Below, one piece after another: positions 33,320 to 40,992 of a DNA stretch of 64,000 nucleotides. The stretch comes from CAZHHM01 sp964532225 (lineage in GTDB: Bacteria; Margulisbacteria; WOR-1; JAKLHX01). The translations under genes and the position numbers were made by a program. Each line of letters begins with the position of its first letter. Positions within the stretch are counted from its first letter, which is position 1. The notes below the pieces were generated by a model, which was given only the letters and a program-made list of their open reading frames with translations, was not told the origin of the DNA and did not search any database. The stretch lies in assembly GCA_964532225.1 (NCBI GenBank), contig CAZHHM010000007.1, forward strand, positions 1-64,000. Reading direction: 5' to 3'.

Positions 33320-34123
33320 TTATTGTATGTTCGCAATTAAAGGTGTTGTGCATAGGCCTTCGACATCAGTACGAAATACTTTGCTTGAGTAAGTATCATA
33401 TATTCTTAGTGCTTTAGAATCAGGCACATTATCAAATATCCCTGATTTTGTTGATATTATTGTATCCCTAGGAGAAGCGGTTTTAATAAATTCTAGATTT
33501 GCACCATTTTTAGACCCGTGATGACTTGCCCTTAACACATTGCAATTTGTCAGTTTCCAGTCAGCCAATATTAGATCAAGTTCTGAATCAGAAGCATCTC
33601 CACATACAATAAAGTTATTAGCTGGGGTGGAGACCCATATCACTAAATTTGCATCGTGACATTCTCTGGTGTCGCTATCATTAACACTTGTTCGAGGGCC
33701 TAATACTAAAAAATTGCAGTTAGTGAAATTCTTTCTTACTCCGGATGAGCATGTGAATCGTTTGCTTGAATCAGGCACGAGTTTATTTTTAAGATTTGTA
33801 TATTCGTTGTAATCTTCCAAAGAAAGCGAATTGTCGTCATGCCGTCTTTTATATGGAGACCCCCAAAACTCTGCAACAGTAAAATTGTTAATTAAGTCTT
33901 CCATCCCTAAATAATGATCGCTATGCGGGTGAGATATTATTAATAAGTCTATTAATGATTTGCCAATATTATTGTTGATATAATGAGCAATATTTGTTGG
34001 TTTTGATATACCTTTGTCTGAATATTTGTTATATCCACAATCTATCAGAACAAGATCATCTCCCATTTCAAAAATAGTGCAGTCGGCACAACCAACGTCT
34101 AAAAAATGTGCTTTATAAGCCAT
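33320..34123 (-). CDS. ComEC-type metallo-beta-lactamase-fold protein (1)
   Basis: 267 residues from ATG 34123 (a TTG 18 bases earlier is possible). The fold opens with FLDVGCADCTIFEMGDDLVL; ligands are SHPHSDH, VCGDAS and ASHHGS. Smaller than its neighbour and clearly of the same superfamily, but not a recent duplicate. Four Cys could add a second metal site or disulfides. It lies 7 bases after the membrane-protein gene, so the three are probably one operon. Confidence 0.75.
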   Translation of the reverse strand: MAYKAHFLDVGCADCTIFEMGDDLVLIDCGYNKYSDKGISKPTNIAHYINNNIGKSLIDLLIISHPHSDHYLGMEDLINNFTVAEFWGSPYKRRHDDNSLSLEDYNEYTNLKNKLVPDSSKRFTCSSGVRKNFTNCNFLVLGPRTSVNDSDTRECHDANLVIWVSTPANNFIVCGDASDSELDLILADWKLTNCNVLRASHHGSKNGANLEFIKTASPRDTIISTKSGIFDNVPDSKALRIYDTYSSKVFRTDVEGLCTTPLIANIQ

Positions 34124-34130
34124 GATAAAA

Positions 34131-34730
34131 TCATTTCCCAAATACAGCTTTTGAGGCCGATTTGTTTTCTCTAGTCATTAAATAGATAATCGCTGTTGAT
34201 AATTGTGTTAACAGGAAAAGGGAAGAAAATACTGTGTTTAGAAGTGAACTTGTTTTCGCAAAGTATAAAATTGCAAAAAGCAAACAGGAATTCATGAATG
34301 CTATTAGGTACATTAAAAAGGATTGAGAGCTAAAAAAATTAAAGAATGGTGGTTTGTTGTGATTCGTATACATTCCGCTTTTATTCTCAAAAGAAAGTGG
34401 TTTATAAGATAAATAAGTGTTCCTTTGTTCGTTGATGAACCTCATGCAAACAACAAAATATATACGGTTTCGAACAATCATGTAATACATTATTGTTCCG
34501 AAAAGTAGCGACACTGAGAGGCCTAAAATAACTGAATTGCTTAAGTCAATAAATTTAGTTAATGCATATTTGTCAATACCAACGGCAATCCCAATGATTG
34601 TTGTGTAAAAAGTAGCTAAATATTTAAATATATCGATAATTTGGTTATCGTAATGCCTGGATTGTTCATAACTTTGATTGAAATCATTTTGCAGCATTGA
34701 TATTGAGCCGTTTAGTATTTCATCTGGCAT
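34131..34730 (-). CDS. Four-helix membrane protein heading the MBL operon
   Basis: 199 residues from ATG 34730 (TAGGAGAA upstream). A soluble N-terminal helix rich in Asn/Gln (about 1-30), then two membrane hairpins (about 38-85 and 140-190) with a cytosolic loop between. The arrangement resembles SLATT-like and other pore-forming effectors of immune systems, but no diagnostic motif is seen. Association with two MBL hydrolases suggests a membrane partner or effector. Confidence 0.6.
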   Translation of the reverse strand: MPDEILNGSISMLQNDFNQSYEQSRHYDNQIIDIFKYLATFYTTIIGIAVGIDKYALTKFIDLSNSVILGLSVSLLFGTIMYYMIVRNRIYFVVCMRFINEQRNTYLSYKPLSFENKSGMYTNHNKPPFFNFFSSQSFLMYLIAFMNSCLLFAILYFAKTSSLLNTVFSSLFLLTQLSTAIIYLMTRENKSASKAVFGK

Positions 34731-34891
34731 TGTAGTTCTCCTATAAATTGTTGGTATCAAGGATTATATATTTAAGTATGCGATTATTCAATGGACGGGT
34801 TGATTGTGCAAATCAGATATTTATTGTAGATGTTATACATTCGTGCAAGCGTCAGTGAAGGCAGGACGAGGGGTTTTAAAAACCTGAGATG
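34731..34891. other. Intergenic boundary of the AT-rich island
   Basis: About 160 bases holding the upstream region of the island operon. No tRNA, integrase or convincing repeat is seen. Base composition returns to the genome norm in the TfoX-like gene that follows. Confidence 0.4.
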
Positions 34892-35212
34892 TTATTTTCT
34901 CTTTTTCTTCACAGTAAGTGGGACTTCTTTTGCTGTTATCCTTGCAAGCTCCGAAAGCCACTCCCTGTTGTCATGGTCTTCGATCAAAAAGTACATCTTT
35001 GCCCCGGGATAGGGAGGAGCTTCCTTCGCGTCTTTTATGAATTTGCGCCCGCCGTCGGTAGGTTTGATATAGAGCTGGTCGTCGCAAACGAGGGCGATCA
35101 CTTTGCCGTCAAGGTATAGGGCATATTCCCCGAACATTTTTCTGTAGGTGATATCGTTAGCGTCGCCGATCTGGTCAACAATGTAGTCTATGAATTCTTG
35201 TGTAGATCCCAT
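34892..35212 (-). CDS. TfoX N-terminal domain protein
   Basis: 106 residues. TfoX_N pattern: YIVDQIGDANDITYRKMFGE, YALYLDGKVIALVCDDQLYIK. In gamma-proteobacteria TfoX/Sxy regulates competence, but stand-alone TfoX_N proteins elsewhere are of unknown function. The basic KKKRK end is unusual. Near, but of different composition from, the ComEC-like genes. Confidence 0.8.
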   Translation of the reverse strand: MGSTQEFIDYIVDQIGDANDITYRKMFGEYALYLDGKVIALVCDDQLYIKPTDGGRKFIKDAKEAPPYPGAKMYFLIEDHDNREWLSELARITAKEVPLTVKKKRK

Positions 35213-35226
35213 TATTGTCTAAAATT

Positions 35227-35308
35227 TGCCGTTGAGGAGAGTCGAACTCCTAAGGGTTGCCCCATACGATCCTGAGTCGTACGCGTATGCCAATTCCGCC
35301 ACAACGGC
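35227..35308 (-). tRNA. tRNA-Leu (CAG)
   Basis: 82 bases. Acceptor GCCGTTG/CAACGGC, anticodon stem TACGA/TCGTA with loop CTCAGGA giving CAG, variable arm GGG-CAA-CCC and T-arm AGGAG-TTCGACT-CTCCT. CCA is not encoded. Confidence 0.93.
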
Positions 35309-35332
35309 ACAATCTGAACCAAAAGTATCAAC

Positions 35333-35416
35333 TACCGGAGGAGGGAGTTGAACCCTCATGAGCGTAAAGCTCATTCGATTTTGAGTCGAACGTGTATGCC
35401 ATTCCACCACTCCGGC
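35333..35416 (-). tRNA. tRNA-Leu (CAA)
   Basis: 84 bases. Acceptor GCCGGAG with CTCCGGT, so the first pair is G-U rather than G-C. Anticodon stem TTCGA/TCGAA with loop CTCAAAA gives CAA; long variable arm TGAGC/GCTCA; T-arm GAGGG-TTCAACT-CCCTC. It lies 24 bases from the other tRNA-Leu. Confidence 0.92.
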
Positions 35417-35476
35417 ACAAAATTATCCGGTTACAACATTTGTCATTGGTCATTGGGCATTTGTCATTCTGTCCGA
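35417..35476. repeat. Short 'TTTGTCATT' simple repeat
   Basis: TTTGTCATTGGTCATTGGGC followed by ATTTGTCATT: three iterations of a GTCATT word between accA and the tRNA pair. Probable slippage-derived repeat. Confidence 0.5.
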
Positions 35477-36445
35477 CTAATGTGCTTCTTCGAACCAGCC
35501 CATCTTCCTGAACTTTTCGTACCTGTTATTCAGGATATCATCGGGAGAAAGCTTTAGCAATTCGAGAAGATGCCTTTCAAGAGCGGCTTTGAGGCTGTCT
35601 GCTGCCGTTCTCGGGTCGTTGTGCGCGCCTCCGAGAGGCTCTTTTATGACCTCATCGACTATCTTCATCTCCAAAAGGTCTTTTGCCGTTATCTTAAGGT
35701 TCTCGGCAGCGTCAGGCGCCTTCTTGGCGTCATGCCAGAGAATTGCCGCGCATCCTTCCGGCGATATCACGGAATACTGCGAATACTCGAACATCAGGAC
35801 CTTGTTCCCCACACCGATGCCGAGCGCTCCTCCCGAGCCGCCTTCACCGGTTATCACTGCTATGAACGGCACTCTGAGCATAGCCATTTCTCTCAGGTTC
35901 CTGGCTATCGCCTCGGCCTGTCCTCTTTCTTCGGCCCCTATGCCGCAATAGGCTCCGGGCGTGTCGATAAGCGTTATTATCGGCCTGTTGAACTTTTCGG
36001 CCATGTTCATAAGGCGCAGGGCCTTGCGGTAGCCTTCGGGATGGGCCATGCCGAAGTTCCTGCTGATATTTTCCTTGGTATTGCTGCCCTTTTGGTGTCC
36101 GATGACCATAACATGCCGTCCGTTAAGCTTTGCGAAACCTCCCACCATCGCCGGGTCGTCGCCGTACAGCCTGTCCCCGTGCAGCTCGACAAAATCGTCG
36201 AATATCATGCTGATATAGTCGGTGCTGGTGGGACGCATGATATGCCTAGAGATGAGCACTATCTGGCTCGGTGTCAGGTTGGAGAATATTTCCCTCTTCA
36301 GGTATTCTATCCTGCCTTCCATCGAGCGGACCTCCTCGTTCATGTCGAGGTCGCCCGTCTTTGCCAGCTTTTTCAGCTCATCCACTTTCCTGTATAGGTC
36401 TGCGATGGGCTTTTCGAAAGGAAGCAGGTATTTAGGGTCGAGCAT
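35477..36445 (-). CDS. accA: Acetyl-CoA carboxylase carboxyltransferase alpha
   Basis: 322 residues, family-typical. N-terminal coiled-coil region, then ELHGDRLYGDDPAMVGGFAK, RNFGMAHPEGYRKALRLMNM, TLIDTPGAYCGIGAEERGQ and GEGGSGGALGIGVG, all hallmark AccA segments. With AccD it transfers CO2 from biotin to acetyl-CoA for fatty-acid synthesis. Start and accD stop overlap in TAATG. Confidence 0.96.
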   Translation of the reverse strand: MLDPKYLLPFEKPIADLYRKVDELKKLAKTGDLDMNEEVRSMEGRIEYLKREIFSNLTPSQIVLISRHIMRPTSTDYISMIFDDFVELHGDRLYGDDPAMVGGFAKLNGRHVMVIGHQKGSNTKENISRNFGMAHPEGYRKALRLMNMAEKFNRPIITLIDTPGAYCGIGAEERGQAEAIARNLREMAMLRVPFIAVITGEGGSGGALGIGVGNKVLMFEYSQYSVISPEGCAAILWHDAKKAPDAAENLKITAKDLLEMKIVDEVIKEPLGGAHNDPRTAADSLKAALERHLLELLKLSPDDILNNRYEKFRKMGWFEEAH

Positions 36446-37305
36446 TACTGAAGCCCGAACCAGTCAAGACATTTTGCAAGGGTCATCTTGAGGTATTTCC
36501 TTTCCACGACTATGTCGACCATGCCGTGCTCCTTGAGATACTCGGCCCTCTGGAAGCCCGGCGGAAGCTTTTGCCTTATCGTCTGCTCGATCACCCTGGG
36601 ACCGGCAAAACCGATGAGCGCGCCTGTTTCCGCGATGTTGACGTCGCCAAGCATGGCAAAACTCGCCGAAACCCCTCCGGTCGTGGGGTCGGCCAGAACG
36701 CTGATGTAGGGGAGCCTTGCCTCATTGTGCTTTCCGAGAGCAGCGGAGGTCTTTGCCATCTGCATGAGGCTCATGATTCCTTCCTGCATCCTGGCGCCTC
36801 CGGATGTGTTTATGATGATGACCGGGAGCTTAAGTGCGGTGGCCTTTTCGATCGCTCTGGCGATCTTTTCTCCGACAACGGAGCCCATGCTGCCGCCCAT
36901 GAATGAGAAATCCATGCAGCACAGTACCACATGCTTTCCGTTTATTGTGCCTTCACCTGTCACAACAGCATCATTTATGCCTGCCTTTGTCTCGTAGCTG
37001 CGCAGGCGTTTTTCGTACTGCATCTCGTCGACGAAATGAAGATGGTCGACCGAGCGCATCGAAAGGTCGTATGGTGAGAAGCTGGCCTCGTCAAGCAGCT
37101 GGGAAATGCGTTCCTTGGCGGTCAGTTTAAAGTGATAGCCGCACTTCTGGCATACCTTGAGGTTCTTCTCAAGGTCTTTAAGGAAAAGGGTCTCGCTGCA
37201 CTTGACGCATTTGACCCAAAGATTGCCCGGAATATCAAGTTTTTCTTTCTTGTATTCGGTCTTCTTTTCCTGCTTTTTTTTAGTTATCCAGTCTGATATC
37301 GCCAT
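36445..37305 (-). CDS. accD: Acetyl-CoA carboxylase carboxyltransferase beta
   Basis: 286 residues from ATG 37305 (MAISDWITKKKQ). The open frame continues upstream to 37620 but only antisense to rpsT, so that extension is rejected. The four-Cys zinc finger (CVKC...CQKC) is at about residues 30-52, then GGSMGSVVGEKIARAIE and TSGGARMQEG. Translationally coupled to accA. Confidence 0.95.
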   Translation of the reverse strand: MAISDWITKKKQEKKTEYKKEKLDIPGNLWVKCVKCSETLFLKDLEKNLKVCQKCGYHFKLTAKERISQLLDEASFSPYDLSMRSVDHLHFVDEMQYEKRLRSYETKAGINDAVVTGEGTINGKHVVLCCMDFSFMGGSMGSVVGEKIARAIEKATALKLPVIIINTSGGARMQEGIMSLMQMAKTSAALGKHNEARLPYISVLADPTTGGVSASFAMLGDVNIAETGALIGFAGPRVIEQTIRQKLPPGFQRAEYLKEHGMVDIVVERKYLKMTLAKCLDWFGLQ

Positions 37306-37366
37306 ATTGCGTGACCTTATATAGTGTGTTATTATAACATGTAGAAAAAATCCACAGGAGCAGTAA

Positions 37367-37633
37367 ATGGCAAACATTAAATCCGCGATCAAAAGGATCA
37401 GGACCGCAAAAAGGAACGAACAAAGGAACAAGTCCGTAAAATCCGCGCTTAAGTCCCTTATCAATAAGGCAAAGAGCCTCGTTTCAGCCCCGGCTAAGGA
37501 CGCAGAAGCGGCCCTGAGGGAAGCGCTGAAGAGGATCGATAAAGCAGTGTCAAAAGGGATAATCCACAAGAAAACGGCAGCAAGGAAGAAATCAAGGCTG
37601 GTCAAGTCGCTCGCGTCCAAAAAGAAGAAATAA
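37367..37633 (+). CDS. rpsT: Ribosomal protein bS20
   Basis: 88 residues, highly basic, starting MANIKSAIKRIRTAKRNEQR and ending KKKK, a standard S20. Shine-Dalgarno CAGGAG. Divergent from accD; the shared 60-base interval holds TATAAC/TATAAT-like boxes for both directions. Confidence 0.96.
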   Translation: MANIKSAIKRIRTAKRNEQRNKSVKSALKSLINKAKSLVSAPAKDAEAALREALKRIDKAVSKGIIHKKTAARKKSRLVKSLASKKKK

Positions 37634-37654
37634 GATCACTAGAAAGGCCTGAGC

Positions 37655-38281
37655 ATGAAATTCAACCTGATCCCCCGCGATGAGAAATTCTTTGATATGT
37701 TCGAGAGGGCATTTGTTAACGCTATCGAGATGGGCACGGTGTTCAACAACATGCTCAAAGACTATACCCAGGTCGAGGAAAAGGTGGCCAAGATAGACGA
37801 CCTCGAGCACGAAGGCGACATCATCACGCACGAGATCTTTGACAAGCTCAACAGGACCTTCATAACTCCCATAGACAGAGAAGATATCCATTCTCTTGCT
37901 TCGGAGATCGACGATGTTCTCGATTTTATCAAGGCCGCGTCCGACCGTCTTCTCCTGTATAAGATCAAGAAACCGACGACCGAGGTCATCAGGCTTTCCG
38001 AAACCCTCCTAAAGACTATACTTGAGACCTCGAAGGCCGTAAAAAGCCTGAAAGAGATGAAGAACTCCAAGAGGATACAGGAGTACTGCATTGAGGTCAA
38101 CAGCCTCGAGAACGAAGGCGACACTATCCTTAAGAACGCCATCGCCAAGCTTTTTGACGACAACACTAACGCACTCGAGGTAATTAAGTGGAAAGAGATC
38201 TACGAGAACCTTGAGAGCGCGATAGACATGTGCGAGAGTATAGCCAATACAATTATCGCGATAATAGCCAAAAATGCTTAG
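37655..38281 (+). CDS. PhoU-like DUF47 protein
   Basis: 208 residues, all helical, starting KFNLIPRDEKFFDMFE. The metal-binding E-x3-D/E pattern of the PhoU fold appears as KIDDLEHEGDIITHEI and again as VNSLENEGDTI. DUF47 (TIGR00153) partners accompany PiT phosphate carriers and modulate them. It overlaps the transporter gene by 8 bases. Confidence 0.9.
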   Translation: MKFNLIPRDEKFFDMFERAFVNAIEMGTVFNNMLKDYTQVEEKVAKIDDLEHEGDIITHEIFDKLNRTFITPIDREDIHSLASEIDDVLDFIKAASDRLLLYKIKKPTTEVIRLSETLLKTILETSKAVKSLKEMKNSKRIQEYCIEVNSLENEGDTILKNAIAKLFDDNTNALEVIKWKEIYENLESAIDMCESIANTIIAIIAKNA

Positions 38282-39272
38282 TCTCATGGTCGTGATCGCG
38301 ATCATTGCGGTCGCGCTCATATTCGATTTTATAAACGGCTTCCACGATGCCGCTAATTCTATAGCAACTGTAGTATCCACCAAAGTGCTTTCGCCAAAAT
38401 TTGCCGTGATGTGGGCCGCTTTCTTCAACTTCATCGCAGCTTTTACTTTCGGACTTGCGGTAGCCACTACGATAGGCAAAGGCGTTGTCGACCCTTCAGC
38501 GGTCACAACAAGGGTCATTCTTGCCGGGCTCATCGGCGCAATAATCTGGGACCTCATTACATGGTATATCGGACTTCCCACAAGCTCTTCTCACGCGCTT
38601 ATCGGAGGTTTCGCGGGAGCAGCCCTTTTAAAAGGGGGAATGGACGCTATAATCTTACCCGGTCTGATCAAGATCGCCGCATTCATCTTCATATCTCCGA
38701 TCACGGGTTTCATACTCGGGTACATCATAATGGTCATAGTGTTCTGGATCTTCCGGGACGCATCCCCTCAAAAACTTGACAGCGGGTTTCGCAAGATGCA
38801 GCTTGTTTCTGCTGCCGCCTACAGTCTAGGGCATGGAGGCAATGACGCGCAGAAAACGATGGGGATCATAGCTGTACTGCTTTACTCCACCGGACATCTG
38901 GGCGGCGAGTTCTATATTCCCATGTGGGTAGTCTTCTCCTGCTATATTGCGATCGCATTGGGAACTCTGGCAGGCGGCTGGAGAATTGTAAAGACGATGG
39001 GCACAAAAATAACAAAGCTTAAACCGGTCGGAGGCTTCTGTGCAGAGACGGCCGGAGCAATAACGCTGTTCATGTCGACGCATATGGGTATCCCTGTCAG
39101 TACAACGCATACCATAACCGGATCAATAACCGGGGTCGGCTTTACCAGAGGCTCGTCATCGGTGCATTGGGGCGTTGCCGGGAACATAATATGGGCGTGG
39201 CTTCTTACTATACCTGCCTCCGCCATTATCGCGATGGGCGCTTACTGGGCTATTTCACTGATCAACTTCTGA
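38274..39272 (+). CDS. pit: PiT-family inorganic phosphate transporter
   Basis: 332 residues, about ten membrane helices. The two PiT signatures are present: FDFINGFHDAANSIATVVST near the N-terminus and SLGHGGNDAQKTMGI in the second half. H+- or Na+-coupled low-affinity phosphate (or metal-phosphate) uptake. Paired with the DUF47 regulator. Confidence 0.93.
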   Translation: MLSLMVVIAIIAVALIFDFINGFHDAANSIATVVSTKVLSPKFAVMWAAFFNFIAAFTFGLAVATTIGKGVVDPSAVTTRVILAGLIGAIIWDLITWYIGLPTSSSHALIGGFAGAALLKGGMDAIILPGLIKIAAFIFISPITGFILGYIIMVIVFWIFRDASPQKLDSGFRKMQLVSAAAYSLGHGGNDAQKTMGIIAVLLYSTGHLGGEFYIPMWVVFSCYIAIALGTLAGGWRIVKTMGTKITKLKPVGGFCAETAGAITLFMSTHMGIPVSTTHTITGSITGVGFTRGSSSVHWGVAGNIIWAWLLTIPASAIIAMGAYWAISLINF

Positions 39273-39276
39273 CAGC

Positions 39277-39285
39277 TGATATAAT
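39277..39285 (+). promoter_or_regulatory. Extended -10 promoter of ispE
   Basis: TGA-TATAAT, 6 bases before the ATG at 39292. No Shine-Dalgarno; a leaderless transcript is predicted. Confidence 0.6.
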
Positions 39286-39291
39286 CAATAC

Positions 39292-40275
39292 ATGCCTCAG
39301 ATCAAAGCAAGGTCATACGCAAAGATCAATCTTTACCTGAAGATAAAAGGTCTTCGCCCTGACGGTTTTCACGAGCTTGAGACACTCATGCAGAATGTTT
39401 CCCTTTATGACGAGCTTCTGTTCGAAGAGATCAAAAAGGGCATTGAAATTGGGTCCAACAGCAAGAACATGCCTCATGATGCAAGGAATATCTGCCATAA
39501 AGCTGCCAGTTTGCTTATCAATGAGCATAAGATCGATAAGGGCGTCAGGATAACAATTCAAAAAGATATCCCAATGGAGGCCGGTATGGGCGGAGGAAGC
39601 TCAAATGGTGCTGCTACGCTCATTGCATTGGACAAGCTGTGGGAGCTGGGGCTTTCGCAAGAACAATTGATATCGTATGCCGCAAAACTGGGCAGTGACG
39701 TTCCCTTCTTTATTGTGGGGGGAAGGGCAGTGTGCAAGGGAAGGGGAGAAAAAGTTGAGAAGGTGAACGGTGAACAGGGAACAGGGAACAGGTATATTGT
39801 GATAAAACCCGATGTGTCGGTGCCGACGAAATGGGCGTACGCGGAATGGGACAAGAGCAATATGTCATCGCGAGGGTCATTGCGAGCGGTCATTGCGAGC
39901 GGAGCGAAGCAACGGGCCCTAGATGCAGAGGATGGGATCAAATGCATCGGATCAAAAGTGACGGGGTTGCTATGCGAAACGCCTGTCGATGGAGGGCCGC
40001 TGCATGCAACGGCCTTACAATATGAGAATGACCTTGAGGATGTCGTTCTTCCTCATTATCCGCAGATAGTAAAAGCTAAACAGGACCTTTTGGACGCAGG
40101 ATGCTCAGTTGCGATGATGACAGGCAGCGGCTCTGCCGTGTTCGGCATTGTTGACGGCCGAATAGCGGAAGCGGCTCACAAGAAGCTCAGTCAGACGTAT
40201 CCTCTTTGCCGCCTTGTATCAGACGAAGAAGCGGGAGTTGCTCTTTTACCTGCAGGTCCGGTTTTGTCACGTTAA
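39292..40275 (+). CDS. ispE: 4-diphosphocytidyl-2-C-methyl-D-erythritol kinase with repeat insertion
   Basis: 327 residues, about 40 more than usual. GHMP kinase motifs are intact: YAKINLYLKIKGLRPDGFHE, PMEAGMGGGSSNGAA, KLGSDVPFFIVGG and the C-terminal MMTGSGSAVFG. It phosphorylates CDP-ME in the non-mevalonate isoprenoid pathway. The extra residues (about 158-165, from a small GAACRGGA repeat, and about 191-235) are encoded by short repeats, including a REP-like element, all in frame and lying between conserved blocks, so the enzyme may tolerate them. Its 3' end overlaps a convergent gene by 89 bases. Confidence 0.92.
   Translation: MPQIKARSYAKINLYLKIKGLRPDGFHELETLMQNVSLYDELLFEEIKKGIEIGSNSKNMPHDARNICHKAASLLINEHKIDKGVRITIQKDIPMEAGMGGGSSNGAATLIALDKLWELGLSQEQLISYAAKLGSDVPFFIVGGRAVCKGRGEKVEKVNGEQGTGNRYIVIKPDVSVPTKWAYAEWDKSNMSSRGSLRAVIASGAKQRALDAEDGIKCIGSKVTGLLCETPVDGGPLHATALQYENDLEDVVLPHYPQIVKAKQDLLDAGCSVAMMTGSGSAVFGIVDGRIAEAAHKKLSQTYPLCRLVSDEEAGVALLPAGPVLSR
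39864..39930 (+). repeat. REP-like element inserted in frame in ispE
   Basis: Three iterations of GTCATYGCGAG (39864, 39876, 39889), then CGGAGCGAAGCAACGGGCCC and TAGATGCAGAG. It shares the GGGCCCTAGA-GCAGA extension with the intergenic copy at 24388. Read through, it adds SSRGSLRAVIASGAKQRALD to IspE. Confidence 0.75.
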
Positions 40276-40876
40276 GCACAGAAAGCATACGTGCTAACGA
40301 GGTTATCCTGTCAACAGATGAAGCAGAGGATCTCCCCGGTCCCGTCATCAGTTTGAAGGTGAGGTCAATAGCTCCAAATATCCTGGTCCTTTCCCCTTCA
40401 GTTGCCGCATTTAAATAAGCCCCTGATATGGCCGTTCCTGCCAGTGCGTAAGGTATGGTCTTTTCATCTGCACGGATGAGTACAGGGATGTTGTTCGATG
40501 GCGACAGTTCGCGAGGAAGCCTTGAAAGCGACAGTGCGTTAGTAAAGGCGTAAAAGGCCTCTATATCCGCATCCTCGAGCTCGGGAGCGTGTTTATGAAC
40601 AGGCCAATCCGATGGTATGTTACGAAGCAGCCCTGCTATATTCTTCGCATCCATGAACTCATTGCCTATCACAGTGCCGAAACCTGAAGACAGTTTAGGA
40701 TGCTCAAGTACCCGGATGGACTTTGTATGGGGCAAATGCCTGAAAATCTCCATTGCGGAAGAATGGTCGTTCCCGGATAAATGCCGGTTGATCTCCCTTA
40801 CGACAAAAGACCTAGGGAGCCTTGATGTGAAAGCCGGCTGTCTTAGTCTTGAAGTTGATGAAGTGAAGCCTGCCAT
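40187..40876 (-). CDS. Hypothetical protein of the sigma-28 set
   Basis: 229 residues, Shine-Dalgarno GAAGGAGGA. The first 40 residues are Ser/Thr/Arg-rich (MAGFTSSTSRLRQPAFTSRL) and look disordered; the rest is probably a soluble alpha/beta domain. No signal peptide and no recognised family. A FliA-type promoter precedes it. The last 89 bases overlap the 3' end of ispE on the other strand, which is rare for two real genes; the C-terminal tail may be an extension into ispE. Confidence 0.6.
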   Translation of the reverse strand: MAGFTSSTSRLRQPAFTSRLPRSFVVREINRHLSGNDHSSAMEIFRHLPHTKSIRVLEHPKLSSGFGTVIGNEFMDAKNIAGLLRNIPSDWPVHKHAPELEDADIEAFYAFTNALSLSRLPRELSPSNNIPVLIRADEKTIPYALAGTAISGAYLNAATEGERTRIFGAIDLTFKLMTGPGRSSASSVDRITSLARMLSVLNVTKPDLQVKEQLPLLRLIQGGKEDTSD

Positions 40877-40914
40877 TTATCCTCCTTCTGCCATCAATAA
40901 TGGGTCTCATTAAT

Positions 40915-40942
40915 ATATCGTAAGAAAATGGCAAGGATCTCA
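40915..40942 (-). promoter_or_regulatory. Sigma-28-type promoter of the 40876 gene
   Basis: Minus strand TGAGATCC (40942-40935), 11 bases, TTACGATAT (40923-40915). One mismatch to the -35 of its siblings. Confidence 0.7.
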
Positions 40943-40948
40943 AAGAAA

Positions 40949-40970
40949 AGCCCCCGCTGTGGCGGGGGCT
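40949..40970 (-). terminator. Intrinsic terminator of the PFP gene
   Basis: AGCCCCCGC-TGTG-GCGGGGGCT, a perfect 9-bp GC stem; read leftward it is followed by TTTTCTTT. It lies 22 bases after the PFP stop. Confidence 0.85.
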
Positions 40971-40992
40971 AATAGTATCGGTCAATATATGG

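Noticed and set aside
37306..37620. N-terminal extension of accD
   Set aside because: It lies antisense to rpsT; the conserved AccD start (MAISDW) is at 37305.
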